A stretch of 64,000 nucleotides of DNA from Dyella terrae (GCF_022394535.1 NZ_CP089414.1:2728001-2792000), one strand, 5' to 3'; shown: positions 26,222 to 36,225, counted from the first letter of the stretch. The notes: generated from the sequence alone by a model not told the origin. Numbers and translations: made by a program.

Positions 26222-27358
26222 TTAGGCTGCCCTGGTCACGTCGGCAAGCGGCGGCAAGGCTTCCATGGCTGCCGACGCCTCTGTCGCATCGCGCCACCAC
26301 GTTACAGGGCGCAATGCGTCGTTCAACAGTTTCACTGCGTCCCAGCGTAATTCCGCGCGGCGCCTGAACAAGGCGCGGCGCTTACTTTCCATTTCTGCTT
26401 CCGTCCGGTGGTGCAACGTGGCCGGCATCAGGAACCAACCATCGTCGATGGCGACACCGCCTTGCTCCAGCCAGTAGGCATCGTAATCGGAGAAGAGACG
26501 TGCGCGCCCCAGCAACGGGTGCGCCACGTTCCCCACGGCAAGGATACGCCGCAAGCCGCACTGACCTGCAAACGCATAGGCCAGCACCAGCATCAGCTGC
26601 TTCGGGCGCATGCCGTGCATGTTTTTGGTCAGTTCGCGCACTACCTCGCGCGCATCCTCGCCCGACGGCCCCTGGATGCAGCCGATGGCCAGCGTATCGT
26701 CGTCGATGAGCGTCATCACGAGGCGGTACAGCGTGCGATCAAAGGCGTCGGTCAGCTCAAGGGTGAGCTCGCCCTCGCAATTCATATGCGCGGGAGCGCG
26801 CAGATGAAGCCCGACCTCGCTGCCGTCCTTCAGCGTGATGAAACCCAGGGTGGCCCGACCCTGCACGTAGACACCCTCAAAGAGATCCGCCGACCAGCGT
26901 TCCAGCAACAGGCGATAGTGCGTCTGCACTGCACGCAAGCGGTCCGGGCGGTGCCAACGCCGATTCACGAAGCGGTGGTGGTAGCGCTCCAGCAGGCGCG
27001 GATCCGCCTCTACGCACGCACGCAGCGAAGGGTGCGAAGCCAGGAACGACAGATACTGATGATGTCGCACCGGCATACCCAGCGCGCGCACTAGATACTT
27101 GCCGGCCATCAAGGCCAACCTGCCCGGATCGTCGGACCAGTCGGTGCGTCCACACAGCGAGCGCCACCACAGCGACAAGCCGGGTTGGCCGTCCTTGGCC
27201 GGGAGTTCCCTGCGTCCAGTCACCTGCGGGCTGGTTATCCCCACCCACTGCAATTCGCGCTCCAGGGAGCGTTGCGCCGCGTAGGCGCAGCCGCTTGCGG
27301 CGAACACCAGATCGGCGTCCAGGGGTTCATCCCCTGGTTGAAGATTCCGTTCGTTCAA
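26222..27358 (-). CDS. VirK/YbjX (DUF535) family protein, first gene of the signalling operon
   Basis: A 378-residue DUF535 protein, paralogous to the one at 5308-6222 with matching blocks: FLASHPSLRACVEADPRLLER, VYVQGRATLGFITLKDGSE, LAIGCIQGPSGEDAREVV, RELTKNMHGMRPKQLMLV, GNVAHPL and ESKRRALFRRRAELR. It has about 60 extra N-terminal residues. There is no signal peptide. No ATG is near the N-terminus, so TTG at 27358 is the likely start, which is unusual and would give low expression. Its TAA stop abuts the GTG of the ECF sigma gene, implying one operon with surface signalling. VirK relatives affect outer-membrane/LPS state, so a role in envelope adjustment is possible. Confidence 0.85.
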   Translation of the reverse strand: MNERNLQPGDEPLDADLVFAASGCAYAAQRSLERELQWVGITSPQVTGRRELPAKDGQPGLSLWWRSLCGRTDWSDDPGRLALMAGKYLVRALGMPVRHHQYLSFLASHPSLRACVEADPRLLERYHHRFVNRRWHRPDRLRAVQTHYRLLLERWSADLFEGVYVQGRATLGFITLKDGSEVGLHLRAPAHMNCEGELTLELTDAFDRTLYRLVMTLIDDDTLAIGCIQGPSGEDAREVVRELTKNMHGMRPKQLMLVLAYAFAGQCGLRRILAVGNVAHPLLGRARLFSDYDAYWLEQGGVAIDDGWFLMPATLHHRTEAEMESKRRALFRRRAELRWDAVKLLNDALRPVTWWRDATEASAAMEALPPLADVTRAA

Positions 27359-27670
27359 GGCTCGCCAACCCGCTGATGACTGTGACAGTTACTAAGACGT
27401 GCGTGCCGGGAAAAACGGAAATGGCCGGGCGAAAAAAATTACGCTGAGGGTTGGCAGCGCCCGCTACAGCATCCGGGCATGGCCCCTGGGATAGGGCGGA
27501 CTGACCGCTTCCATCCTGAGCGCCGGGCGGGGAAACACGGCCCCTCACCCAAGACCTCACAGGTGATGACCATCGCGCCCCGGTGCGGCCGTTGGACGCG
27601 CCGATCACAATCCGGCACCTTTGCCAGGTCGTAGATCCCAGCCATACCCATGAACCAAGGGTGGTTACAG
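27359..27670. other. 312-bp divergent intergenic region
   Basis: Separates the DUF535-ecf-fecR operon (left) from the CadC-like regulator gene (right), so both promoters should lie here. An A-rich tract (GAAAAAAATTA near 27430) is visible. No Fur box, palindrome or RNA structure was convincing by eye. Confidence 0.5.
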
Positions 27671-28624
27671 ATGGACAGCATCGCGGGCTATCGCATCGGG
27701 AACTGGCAGGTCGAACCCGCCCTGGGCCGAATCTCGCGCGATGGCGAGCTCGTACGGGTGGATGCGCGCACCATGCGGCTATTGATGTGCCTCGCCGAGC
27801 GCGCCGGTCAGGTGGTGAGCATCGACGAACTGCTGGATGAGGCCTGGACCGGGGTCATCGTCACGCCCGATTCTGTGTATCAGGCCATCGCCACGTTGCG
27901 CCGACAGCTGGGCGACGATCCCAAGCAACCTGCGTACATCGCGAACGTGCCGCGTCTCGGCTATCGACTGATCGCACCGGTGGAAGTGCTGTCCCACCCT
28001 CCGGCGACGGTATCCGCCGGGCCGGTGGTGGCGGAGCGCTTGCCGCAAACGCCCCGCCGTTCGACGCATCGCCCACTGATCATCGCGGTAGTTCTGCTGA
28101 TCATCGCGGGGGTCATCAGCGGGTTAGCCCTACGACAAGAACGCCCCCACTCGTCAACGGCAACGGCGCAGCCTCCTGCCCGCTCCGTTGCCGTACTACC
28201 TCTGCTGGATCTCACCGATGAGATGAACGAAGAGCCCTTCGCAGACGGGATGACCGAGGAATTAATCGACAGGCTGAGCCAGGTGCCTGGCTTGCGCGTG
28301 CCGGCGCCAACCGCATCGTTCTACTACAAGGGCAAGCAGTTCACGGTCACCGACGTTGCGCGTGCGCTCGACGTTGCCTACGTGTTCGACGGCAGCGTGC
28401 GCAAATCAGGCACTACCTTGCGGGTCGCGGCGCGCCTGGTGCGCGCCGATGACGGCTTCGTCGTCTGGTCGGAAACCTATGACCGCAGCTGGGACGACAA
28501 GCTGATGATCCAGGACGACATCGCCAGTGAAGTCGTCAAAACCCTGAAGGCTTCTATCGATGGGCCGCCTGCGGTGCTCCCGGATCAGGCCCAACCGCGG
28601 CCTCGAGCTGGATCTGTACCTTGA
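27671..28624 (+). CDS. CadC-like membrane-bound winged-helix transcriptional regulator
   Basis: A 317-residue protein in three parts. Residues about 1-103 are an OmpR/PhoB-type winged helix without a receiver domain (RTMRLLMCLAERAGQVV, SVYQAIATLRRQLGDD, ANVPRLGYRLIA). Residues about 135-153 are one membrane segment (PLIIAVVLLIIAGVISGLA). Residues about 168-300 form a periplasmic TolB/FlgO-like domain (SVAVLPLLDL, EPFADGMTEELIDRLS, YVFDGSVRKSGTTLRVAARL). Such one-component sensors bind DNA from the membrane in response to a periplasmic cue. The ATG at 27671 has AGGGTGG upstream; 27650 is an alternative. Its 3' end overlaps the convergent YceI gene by 71 bp. Confidence 0.88.
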   Translation: MDSIAGYRIGNWQVEPALGRISRDGELVRVDARTMRLLMCLAERAGQVVSIDELLDEAWTGVIVTPDSVYQAIATLRRQLGDDPKQPAYIANVPRLGYRLIAPVEVLSHPPATVSAGPVVAERLPQTPRRSTHRPLIIAVVLLIIAGVISGLALRQERPHSSTATAQPPARSVAVLPLLDLTDEMNEEPFADGMTEELIDRLSQVPGLRVPAPTASFYYKGKQFTVTDVARALDVAYVFDGSVRKSGTTLRVAARLVRADDGFVVWSETYDRSWDDKLMIQDDIASEVVKTLKASIDGPPAVLPDQAQPRPRAGSVP

Positions 28625-29165
28625 TGTCGTCACCCACCAGGTCGCTGTAGCCGTCGATACCGAACTGCGAACGTTTGATCGTCGTCGCTGCCGAGAATCC
28701 GACGGAGGGCTGCTCCGATACCGCGTTGATGCCCACCTTGTTGAGCTGCAGCGGTAGTTCCATCGGACGCGTGACACCGCCCAGGGTCAACTCACCGTAC
28801 AGAGTGCCGTGGGTGTCGTCCTTCTTCTCCAGCCGGGTACTGCGAAACGTGATGGTTGGATGGCTGAACAGGGGCATCCACTCCTTGTCGCCACGGATCT
28901 GCTGGTTCCAGTGGGCATCGCCCATGTCCAGCGTGCTGGTCGGCAGAGTGACGTTCACCTGCGACTTTGACCAATCCGCTTCGTCGAACGTGAACGTGCC
29001 TGGCGCCATCCTCAGCGTGCCGAACAATTGAATGAAGCCCTGATGCTCGATGGTGAACGATACCCGCGAGATCTTGGTGGCCACCGTATACGTCACTGGC
29101 ATCGCATGGGCGGCACCTGCCATCAGCAACCACGCCGCCAGGGCGATAAATCGCAAACGTTTCAT
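28554..29165 (-). CDS. YceI family periplasmic protein (second copy)
   Basis: A 203-residue protein with signal peptide MKRLRFIALAAWLLMAGAAHA and the YceI barrel (ISRVSFTIEHQGFIQLFGTL, SHPTITFRSTRL, GELTLGGVTRPMELPLQL, TIKRSQFGIDGYSDLVGDD). It shares the fold blocks with the YceI protein at 14205-14798 but is clearly diverged. The start has a perfect AAGGAG 6 nt upstream. The last 71 bp overlap the convergent regulator gene, suggesting compact arrangement and perhaps antisense effects between the two. The ligand is unknown; polyprenyl-type lipids are known for the family. Confidence 0.93.
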   Translation of the reverse strand: MKRLRFIALAAWLLMAGAAHAMPVTYTVATKISRVSFTIEHQGFIQLFGTLRMAPGTFTFDEADWSKSQVNVTLPTSTLDMGDAHWNQQIRGDKEWMPLFSHPTITFRSTRLEKKDDTHGTLYGELTLGGVTRPMELPLQLNKVGINAVSEQPSVGFSAATTIKRSQFGIDGYSDLVGDDIKVQIQLEAAVGPDPGAPQAAHR

Positions 29166-29343
29166 ACGCACTCCTTGGAAGGGGAAATCGATTCGCTGCC
29201 GACTGGCCACGCCGTCGCCAGCGAGTCACCTTGTAGGCGCTGCCCCGCTCCAAAGTCCTGATTCCAGTACTGAATCGCTCTGAATTGTTCTGAATAGACG
29301 TGCGGGCATGGCCTGTTGTTTGCCGCGTTGCCCGCGCCCAAAA

Positions 29344-29370
29344 GAAAACCCCGCACAAGGCGGGGTTTTC
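29344..29370 (-). terminator. intrinsic terminator of groESL
   Basis: An 11-bp perfect stem, GAAAACCCCGC/GCGGGGTTTTC, with a 5-nt loop is followed on the minus strand by a T-rich run (TTTTCTTTTG). It lies 30 bp after the groEL stop. Confidence 0.93.
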
Positions 29371-29399
29371 TGGTGTTGCGATGCCTGGAAGGCGTGGAC

Positions 29400-31066
<1,667 letters not shown>

Positions 31067-31141
31067 GATTAAAAATGGGAAAGCTCGCGACGGGGTTTCT
31101 ACAGAGCGCGTCTGTCGCGCTTAAACCCCAGCGGACTCAAA

Positions 31142-31435
31142 TTAGGCTTCGATGACAGCCACGATGTCGTCTTCCTTCAGGAAGACCAGCTCTTCGCCGT
31201 CAATCTTGATTTCCTGGCCGGCGTACTTGCCGAACAGCACGGTGTCGCCTTCGTTGACGGACATCGGGCGGACCTTGCCGTCTTCCAGGATGCGGCCGGT
31301 ACCGGCAGCGATAACCTTGCCGCGGGTCGGCTTTTCGGTGGCGCTGTCGGGAATGACGATGCCGCCAGCGGAGACACGCTCTTCTTCGAGGCGCTTGACG
31401 ATGACGCGATCGTGCAGCGGACGCAGTTTGCTCAT
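31142..31435 (-). CDS. groES: co-chaperonin GroES
   Basis: A 97-residue co-chaperonin capping the GroEL ring. It starts [20 protein letters not shown], the family hallmark. The mobile loop region [18 protein letters not shown] and the roof segment [20 protein letters not shown] are present. It is the first gene of the groESL operon, transcribed from the promoter and CIRCE operator about 75-125 bp upstream. It is divergent from the class II aldolase-cutA pair. Confidence 0.98.
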   Translation of the reverse strand: MSKLRPLHDRVIVKRLEEERVSAGGIVIPDSATEKPTRGKVIAAGTGRILEDGKVRPMSVNEGDTVLFGKYAGQEIKIDGEELVFLKEDDIVAVIEA

Positions 31436-31507
31436 GGGTGGGCTCCAGCTTCGGTTGAATGGTTGAACAGGATTCGGGACCCCGGAGCGGCGCCTTTGTC
31501 GGCGCTG

Positions 31508-31534
31508 TTAGCACTCCCCGGAGGTGAGTGCCAA
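31508..31534. promoter_or_regulatory. CIRCE operator (HrcA binding site)
   Basis: TTAGCACTC, a 9-bp spacer, then GAGTGCCAA: the CIRCE consensus (TTAGCACTC-N9-GAGTGCTAA) with one mismatch. It overlaps the start region of the groESL promoter, so HrcA would repress groESL until heat or unfolded protein inactivates it. hrcA itself is not in the window. Confidence 0.95.
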
Positions 31535-31561
31535 TAATAACGACGCAAAAGCCCCCTGCAA
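31534..31561 (-). promoter_or_regulatory. sigma70-type promoter of groESL
   Basis: On the minus strand TTGCAG (31561-31556), a 16-bp spacer, and TATTAT (31539-31534). The predicted transcription start falls inside the CIRCE element, as in other HrcA-controlled groE operons. No separate sigma32 promoter was recognised. Confidence 0.7.
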
Positions 31562-31711
31562 GAGGCGTCCGTCCGATGGCTGAAACTTGGAATGGGGGAG
31601 CGGCCAGAGGCTTTCAAGAGCCGGGAGCGCCGAAATTCGCCTTTCTGCCGCTATCGACACCCGGACCGGGACCGACCACCATGCCCGCCTGCACCCCATC
31701 GGGACCCACCC

Positions 31712-32359
31712 GTGAGCGATGAGCTGACGCTACGCCAGGACCTTGTCCTCCAAGGCGCCAAACTGGCCGCCTCCGGCCTCAGCCAGGGCACCTCTGGTAA
31801 CCTAAGTGCCCGCTGTGGCGAAGGTTTTCTGATCACGCCCAGCGGCACACCGTATGAGGACATCACCCCCGAGGGCATCGTTCTCGTCGACCGCAACGGC
31901 CATTGGCCGGCAAGCCAGCGCCCTTCCAGCGAGTGGCGCTTCCACCGGGACATCTACCTCGCCCGCCCCGACGCCGGGGCGGTGGTCCATGTGCATCCGC
32001 CCTACGCCACGGCGCTGGCCATGTGCCGAAAGCCGATTCCGCCGGCCCACTACATGATCGCCGTGGGCGGCGGCGACTCCATCCGCTGCGCGGACTACTA
32101 CACCTACGGCACCCAGGCGCTGTCCGACGCGGTGCTGGCCGCGCTAGAGGGCCGGCTGGCCTGCCTGATGGCCAACCACGGCATGATCGCGCTGGGAACC
32201 ACCCTCGCCCAGGCCATGTGGCGGGCCGTGGAGGTGGAGAATCTGGCCCGGCAGTACGTGCTGTCCCTGCAGATCGGTACGCCGGCGATGCTGACGGACC
32301 AAGAGGTTGCCGATGTGCTCGCCAAGTTCGCCAACTACGGGCTGATGTCGAGGTCGTGA
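31712..32359 (+). CDS. class II aldolase/adducin family protein
   Basis: A 215-residue zinc-dependent aldolase-fold enzyme like fuculose- or ribulose-phosphate aldolases and epimerases. Visible parts are SQGTSGNLSARCGEGFLITPSG (phosphate-binding loop), the metal ligands in VVHVHPPYATALAM, and LMANHGMIALGTTLAQAMWRA with a third His. The substrate cannot be assigned. The start is GTG at 31712, with GGGA 7 nt before it; upstream in-frame codons give a Pro/Arg-rich stretch unlike the family. Its stop overlaps the cutA start (TGATG), so the two are translated together. Confidence 0.88.
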   Translation: MSDELTLRQDLVLQGAKLAASGLSQGTSGNLSARCGEGFLITPSGTPYEDITPEGIVLVDRNGHWPASQRPSSEWRFHRDIYLARPDAGAVVHVHPPYATALAMCRKPIPPAHYMIAVGGGDSIRCADYYTYGTQALSDAVLAALEGRLACLMANHGMIALGTTLAQAMWRAVEVENLARQYVLSLQIGTPAMLTDQEVADVLAKFANYGLMSRS

Positions 32360-32676
32360 TGTCCGATACCGTCCTGCTCTGCTATTGCACCTGCCCCGAC
32401 GTCGCCAGCGCGCAGAAGCTGGCCGAAGCCCTGGTGGGCGAACACCTGGCTGCCTGTGTGAACCGTATCCCCGCGGTGGCGTCCACTTATCGCTGGAAAG
32501 GCGAGGTGGTCACGGATAGCGAGGAGCTATTGCTTATCAAGACCACCGCCGCACGCTTCCCCGCGCTGAAGGAACGGCTGGTCGCATTGCATCCCTACGA
32601 ACTGCCCGAGCTGATCGCCGTTCCCGTGGCCGAGGGTCACCGCCCCTACCTGGATTGGGTGCGCGACCCGGGCTGA
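32359..32676 (+). CDS. cutA: divalent cation tolerance protein CutA
   Basis: A 105-residue member of the CutA1 family, a very stable trimer with a ferredoxin-like fold. Signature parts are LLCYCTCPDVASAQKLAEAL, LAACVNRIPAVASTYRWKG, and the conserved HPYELPELIAVPV. It was named for copper tolerance in E. coli, but the molecular role is unsettled. The ATG overlaps the aldolase stop by 1 nt. A REP-like palindrome follows 40 bp after its stop and may act as transcript end. Confidence 0.95.
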   Translation: MSDTVLLCYCTCPDVASAQKLAEALVGEHLAACVNRIPAVASTYRWKGEVVTDSEELLLIKTTAARFPALKERLVALHPYELPELIAVPVAEGHRPYLDWVRDPG

Positions 32677-32716
32677 TCCGCGGCCTGTTCACAATCTCAA
32701 CGCGGTCTCGCCATGA

Positions 32717-32814
32717 CCTCACCGTCATCCCCGCGAAGGCGGGGATCCAGCGGCTTTTGTCTCTGTGGCGCTTAAAGGCACTGGATCCCCGCCTTCGCGG
32801 GGATGACAGTGAGG
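32717..32814. repeat. REP-like palindromic repeat
   Basis: Arms 32717-32750 and 32781-32814 match at 33 of 34 positions in inverted orientation, with a 30-nt loop. The core is GTCATCCCCGCGAAGGC followed by GGGGATCCAG, a form common as dispersed extragenic palindromes in Xanthomonadales. Related copies occur at 47058-47198, 58845-58876 and 59608-59640. Confidence 0.9.
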
Positions 32815-32917
32815 GACGAATGTCGTTCCACTGCAAAGTCAAACGGAGGCCGCGAACAGGCTCCAACCAGCGCCATCGGCAGCGCCCAAAGCGCGCGAGA
32901 CATCTCATCCGCCGCGA

Positions 32918-32944
32918 TTGACTAGACAGTCCACCGCGACTGTC
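32918..32944 (+). promoter_or_regulatory. candidate -35 and operator upstream of the phosphonate genes
   Basis: TTGACT (32918-32923) overlaps an inverted repeat, GACAGT (32925-32930) and ACTGTC (32939-32944), 65 bp before the HAD gene. It could be the binding site of the PhnF-type regulator, but no matching site was found in the 49-bp phnF-phnM gap and no clear -10 follows. Confidence 0.3.
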
Positions 32945-33008
32945 CGTATCCGCGTCACGGGCGCGCCATCGCCGCTCGTCAGCATGCCTCCCCATCACGG
33001 GAGGCGAT

Positions 33009-33707
33009 ATGACGTTCGAACTGGCAGTTTTCGATATGGCGGGCACCACGGTGCACGATCCGGATCTGGTCGTGCAGGCGCTGGGCGAGGCGCTGGCCCA
33101 GGCCGGCTGCAACGCGGCCGTGCCCGAACTGCGCGCCTTGATGGGCTACACCAAGCCCGCCGCTATCCGCAGCATGCTCGCCGCGCATGATCTGCCGGCA
33201 GACGATGCGCAGGTCGCTGTCGTGCACGACGACTTCGTGCAACGCATGCTCACTTGCTACCGCACGCACGACGCGGTGCGCCCCATGGCGGGCGCCGAGG
33301 ACACGTTCGCCTGGTTGCATGAGCGTGGCATCAAGGTGGCGCTCAACACTGCGTTCTCGCAGGACATCGCCGAATGCCTGATCGAGCGCTTCGACTGGCG
33401 CGAACGCGGCCTGATCGACGCGGCGATCTCGGCAGACCGGGTGCCCCAGGGCCGCCCCGCGCCCGACATGATCCGCGCATTGATGGCCGAGTGCGGCGTC
33501 ACCGATGCCGCGCGCGTGTTTAAGGTCGGCGATACCGAGGTGGACATTCGCGAAGGCCGCGCCGCAGCCTGCGGCCTGGTTGTGGCGGTGACCACCGGTG
33601 CGTACACCCGCGCCGAGTTGCTCACGCATCGTCCTGACGTCGTGCTCGATGGCCTGCAGGAGCTGCCCGCGCTACTTGATCGTTTCGCCCCATCCCGCGT
33701 GGCCTGA
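33009..33707 (+). CDS. phosphonatase-like (PhnX-like) HAD hydrolase
   Basis: A 232-residue HAD enzyme with the phosphonatase variants of the motifs. Motif I is FDMAGT (nucleophile D9), the cap lysine is K49 in LMGYTKPAA (Schiff-base Lys of phosphonoacetaldehyde hydrolases), and Arg replaces Lys in GRPAPDM (R149), followed by VGDTEVDI. These features fit the family TIGR03351, closest to PhnX but found without PhnW and beside FAD oxidoreductases. The likely reaction is hydrolytic C-P cleavage of phosphonoacetaldehyde or a hydroxy derivative to an aldehyde and phosphate. It is the first gene of a tight operon, 8 bp before the transporter. Confidence 0.9.
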   Translation: MTFELAVFDMAGTTVHDPDLVVQALGEALAQAGCNAAVPELRALMGYTKPAAIRSMLAAHDLPADDAQVAVVHDDFVQRMLTCYRTHDAVRPMAGAEDTFAWLHERGIKVALNTAFSQDIAECLIERFDWRERGLIDAAISADRVPQGRPAPDMIRALMAECGVTDAARVFKVGDTEVDIREGRAAACGLVVAVTTGAYTRAELLTHRPDVVLDGLQELPALLDRFAPSRVA

Positions 33708-33715
33708 CGCCGGCC

Positions 33716-35041
33716 ATGAATCCTCTCTCCTCTTCCTCCGGGCCCACTTCCCGCTGGTCATCCAAGCTGTTGCCGCTGGTCGCCGGCATCGCCGCGTTCT
33801 GCGTGTATTCGTGCATGTACGCCTTCCGCAAGCCGTTCAGCGCGGCCAGCTATGAAGGCATGAGCTGGCTGGGCATCGACTACAAGATCTGGCTGGTGAT
33901 CGCCCAGGTGCTGGGCTATGCACTGAGCAAGCTTTGGGGCATCCGCATGGTGCCGGAGCTACAGCCTTCGCGGCGTGCGAGCGCCATCCTGTGGCTGATC
34001 GGGCTGTCATGGCTGGCCCTGCTGGGTTTCGCGCTGGCACCGCCTGTGCCGGGCATCGTGTTCCTGTTCCTCAATGGCCTGCCGCTGGGCATGGTGTGGG
34101 GTTTGGTGTTCGGTTACATCGAAGGCCGGCAGGCGACCGAGCTGATGGGCGCCATCCTCGCCTCCAGCTTTATCTTCGCCTCAGGCGTAGTCAAAGGGGT
34201 GGGCAAGGCCATGTTGCTGGCTGGCGTCAGCGATCACTGGATGCCGTTCCTCACCGGGCTCGTGTTCGTACCGCCCCTACTGTTGTCGTTGCGTGTACTT
34301 ACGCGTATACCGCCACCCAGCGCTGAGGACATTGCTGCACGCGCACCGCGCGGCCGCATGAATCGTGAAGCGCGTCGGCAGTTCATGCATCGCTTTCTGC
34401 CCGGTCTGTTGTTGATCGTGCCGCTGTACGTATTGCTGACTGTGCTGCGCGACTTCCGCGAGAATTTCGATACGGAGATTTTCCGCGACCTCGGCTTCGG
34501 CCGCAGCGCCCTGGTATTTGGCGAAGTGGACACGCCCATCGGCATCGGCGTACTGATGCTCACCGCATCGCTGTCGCTGGTGCGCGACAACATGCGTGCA
34601 TTCATGCTCAACCATGCGTTGATCGCAGGCGGCCTGTGTTGCGCGGCGCTTAGCACCCTGTTGTTCGCGCACCACCAGTTGCCGCCACTGACCTGGATGA
34701 CGCTGGTGGGTTTTGGCCTCTATCTCGGCTACATCCCGCTCAATGGCATGTTCTTCGAACGCATGATGGCGACGTACCGCGTCGCCGGCACCGTCTCGTT
34801 CGTGATGTACCTCGCCGATGCCTCCGGCTACCTAGGCAGCGTTGCAGTGCTGCTGGTCAGACAGTTTCTCGCCCTGCAGCTCAACTGGACGCAGTTCTTC
34901 GAACGCGCCGTGCTGATCAGCAGCCTGCTCGGCCTCGTGCTTATCGCACTCGCCGCGCGCTGGTTCTGGTGGCATGGCCGCCAGAACGGACATGCGCCGG
35001 CACCGTTGTCACCTCTGAAGATGGAAAGCAGCCGTTTATGA
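33716..35041 (+). CDS. DUF5690 family MFS-type transporter
   Basis: A 441-residue membrane protein with about 12 hydrophobic segments. The N-terminus has LVAGIAAFCVYSCMYAFRKPFSA and YKIWLVIAQVLGYALSKLWG, which I recognise as DUF5690, a major-facilitator branch. A long basic cytoplasmic loop (APRGRMNREARRQFMHR) divides the halves. It lies between the phosphonatase-like and FAD oxidoreductase genes and overlaps the latter by 4 bp (ATGA), so it probably moves the phosphonate substrate or a product across the inner membrane. The direction of transport is not known. Confidence 0.82.
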   Translation: MNPLSSSSGPTSRWSSKLLPLVAGIAAFCVYSCMYAFRKPFSAASYEGMSWLGIDYKIWLVIAQVLGYALSKLWGIRMVPELQPSRRASAILWLIGLSWLALLGFALAPPVPGIVFLFLNGLPLGMVWGLVFGYIEGRQATELMGAILASSFIFASGVVKGVGKAMLLAGVSDHWMPFLTGLVFVPPLLLSLRVLTRIPPPSAEDIAARAPRGRMNREARRQFMHRFLPGLLLIVPLYVLLTVLRDFRENFDTEIFRDLGFGRSALVFGEVDTPIGIGVLMLTASLSLVRDNMRAFMLNHALIAGGLCCAALSTLLFAHHQLPPLTWMTLVGFGLYLGYIPLNGMFFERMMATYRVAGTVSFVMYLADASGYLGSVAVLLVRQFLALQLNWTQFFERAVLISSLLGLVLIALAARWFWWHGRQNGHAPAPLSPLKMESSRL

Positions 35042-36222
35042 GTAAGTCGCAAACACGCACCGCGATCGTGGTCGGTGCAGGCATTGTCGGGCTGGCCATG
35101 GCCCGCGCGCTCGCCGAAGCCGGTTACAAGGTCACGGTGTTCGATCGCCACGAGCGTTCGGTAGGCGCATCGGTACGTAACTTCGGCACCATCTGGCCGA
35201 TCGGCGTGCCCAATGGTCCGTTGTATGCGCGCGCACTGCGCTCGCGCGAAGTGTGGCGCGAGTTCTGCAACGCCACCGGCACCTGGTCCGCGCCCAGCGG
35301 CAGCTTGATCGCCGCGTATCACGACGACGAGTGGGCGGTGATGAACGAATACGCGGCGATGAACGAGGGTATTCGCCCGTCGCGCACGCTCGACCCCGCG
35401 CAGGTGCGCCAACATGCACCCGGCGTCGTGGCGAACGGTCTGCGCGGCGCGCTACTGAGCACCGACGAGCTCGTGGTGGATCCGCGCGAAGCCATCCGCA
35501 ACCTGCCCGCATGGTTGGCCGAGCGCTACGGCGTGGAGTTCCACTGGCGACAGGCCGTTACGCGCATCGAACATCCGTGGGTGTGGAGCGGTCGGCGTCG
35601 CTACGGCGCCGACCTTATCTACGTGGCCGGCGGTACGGATTTCGAAACGCTTTATCCCGAACTGTTCGAGCGTCTTGCGATCACCAAGTGCAAGCTGCAA
35701 ATGCTGCGACTGGAAGCACAGCCCACGCCGTTCCAGCTCGGCCCGGTGGTGTGCGGCGGCCTCACCATGGCCCATTACAGCGGCTTCCATGCCACCCCGA
35801 GCATCGGGCGCATGCGTGAGCGACTGTCCGAGCAGTACGCCGATCTGATCGCGCTAGGCATCCACGTGATGGCCGCGCAGAATGGGCTGGGCGAAATCAC
35901 CATCGGCGACTCGCACGAATACGGCCACACGCACGAACCTTTCAACGAGAGCTCGATCAATCGCAAGATTGTCGACTATCTGCGCAGCGTGCTGGATCTG
36001 CCGAGCTGGAACGTCAAACAGAGTTGGCACGGCATCTACGCCAAGCTCACCGACGGAAAGCGTAGCGAGCTGGTGATCGAGGCCGAACCGGGTGTCACCA
36101 TCGTCAACGGCATCGGTGGCGGCGGGCTGGGCATGACGCTTTCGTTCGGCCTTGCCGAGGAAGTGGTCAGTGGTCAGCTAAAGGCCGAGACCGCGACGCC
36201 GATGGTCGCCACCGCGCACTGA
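35038..36222 (+). CDS. FAD-dependent oxidoreductase of the phosphonate-associated TIGR03364 type
   Basis: A 394-residue DAO-fold flavoenzyme. The N-terminal dinucleotide motif is AIVVGAGIVGLAMARAL with the acidic end VTVFDRHE. SVGASVRNFGTIWPIG follows, and the C-terminal VNGIGGGGLGMTLSFGLAE completes the FAD site. It matches the family of FAD oxidoreductases that co-occur with phosphonatase-like HAD hydrolases. Established relatives are amine/amino-acid oxidases, so oxidative deamination of 2-aminoethylphosphonate, an N-alkyl form or a 1-hydroxy form to the matching aldehyde is the likely step before the HAD enzyme. The start overlaps the transporter stop. It is convergent with phnF, 3 bp apart. 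Confidence 0.88.
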   Translation: MSKSQTRTAIVVGAGIVGLAMARALAEAGYKVTVFDRHERSVGASVRNFGTIWPIGVPNGPLYARALRSREVWREFCNATGTWSAPSGSLIAAYHDDEWAVMNEYAAMNEGIRPSRTLDPAQVRQHAPGVVANGLRGALLSTDELVVDPREAIRNLPAWLAERYGVEFHWRQAVTRIEHPWVWSGRRRYGADLIYVAGGTDFETLYPELFERLAITKCKLQMLRLEAQPTPFQLGPVVCGGLTMAHYSGFHATPSIGRMRERLSEQYADLIALGIHVMAAQNGLGEITIGDSHEYGHTHEPFNESSINRKIVDYLRSVLDLPSWNVKQSWHGIYAKLTDGKRSELVIEAEPGVTIVNGIGGGGLGMTLSFGLAEEVVSGQLKAETATPMVATAH

Positions 36223-36225
36223 ACA

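Noticed and set aside
32717..32814. Possible CRISPR repeat
   Set aside because: The repeated units are inverted, palindromic and dispersed, with no regular spacing or spacers and no cas genes.
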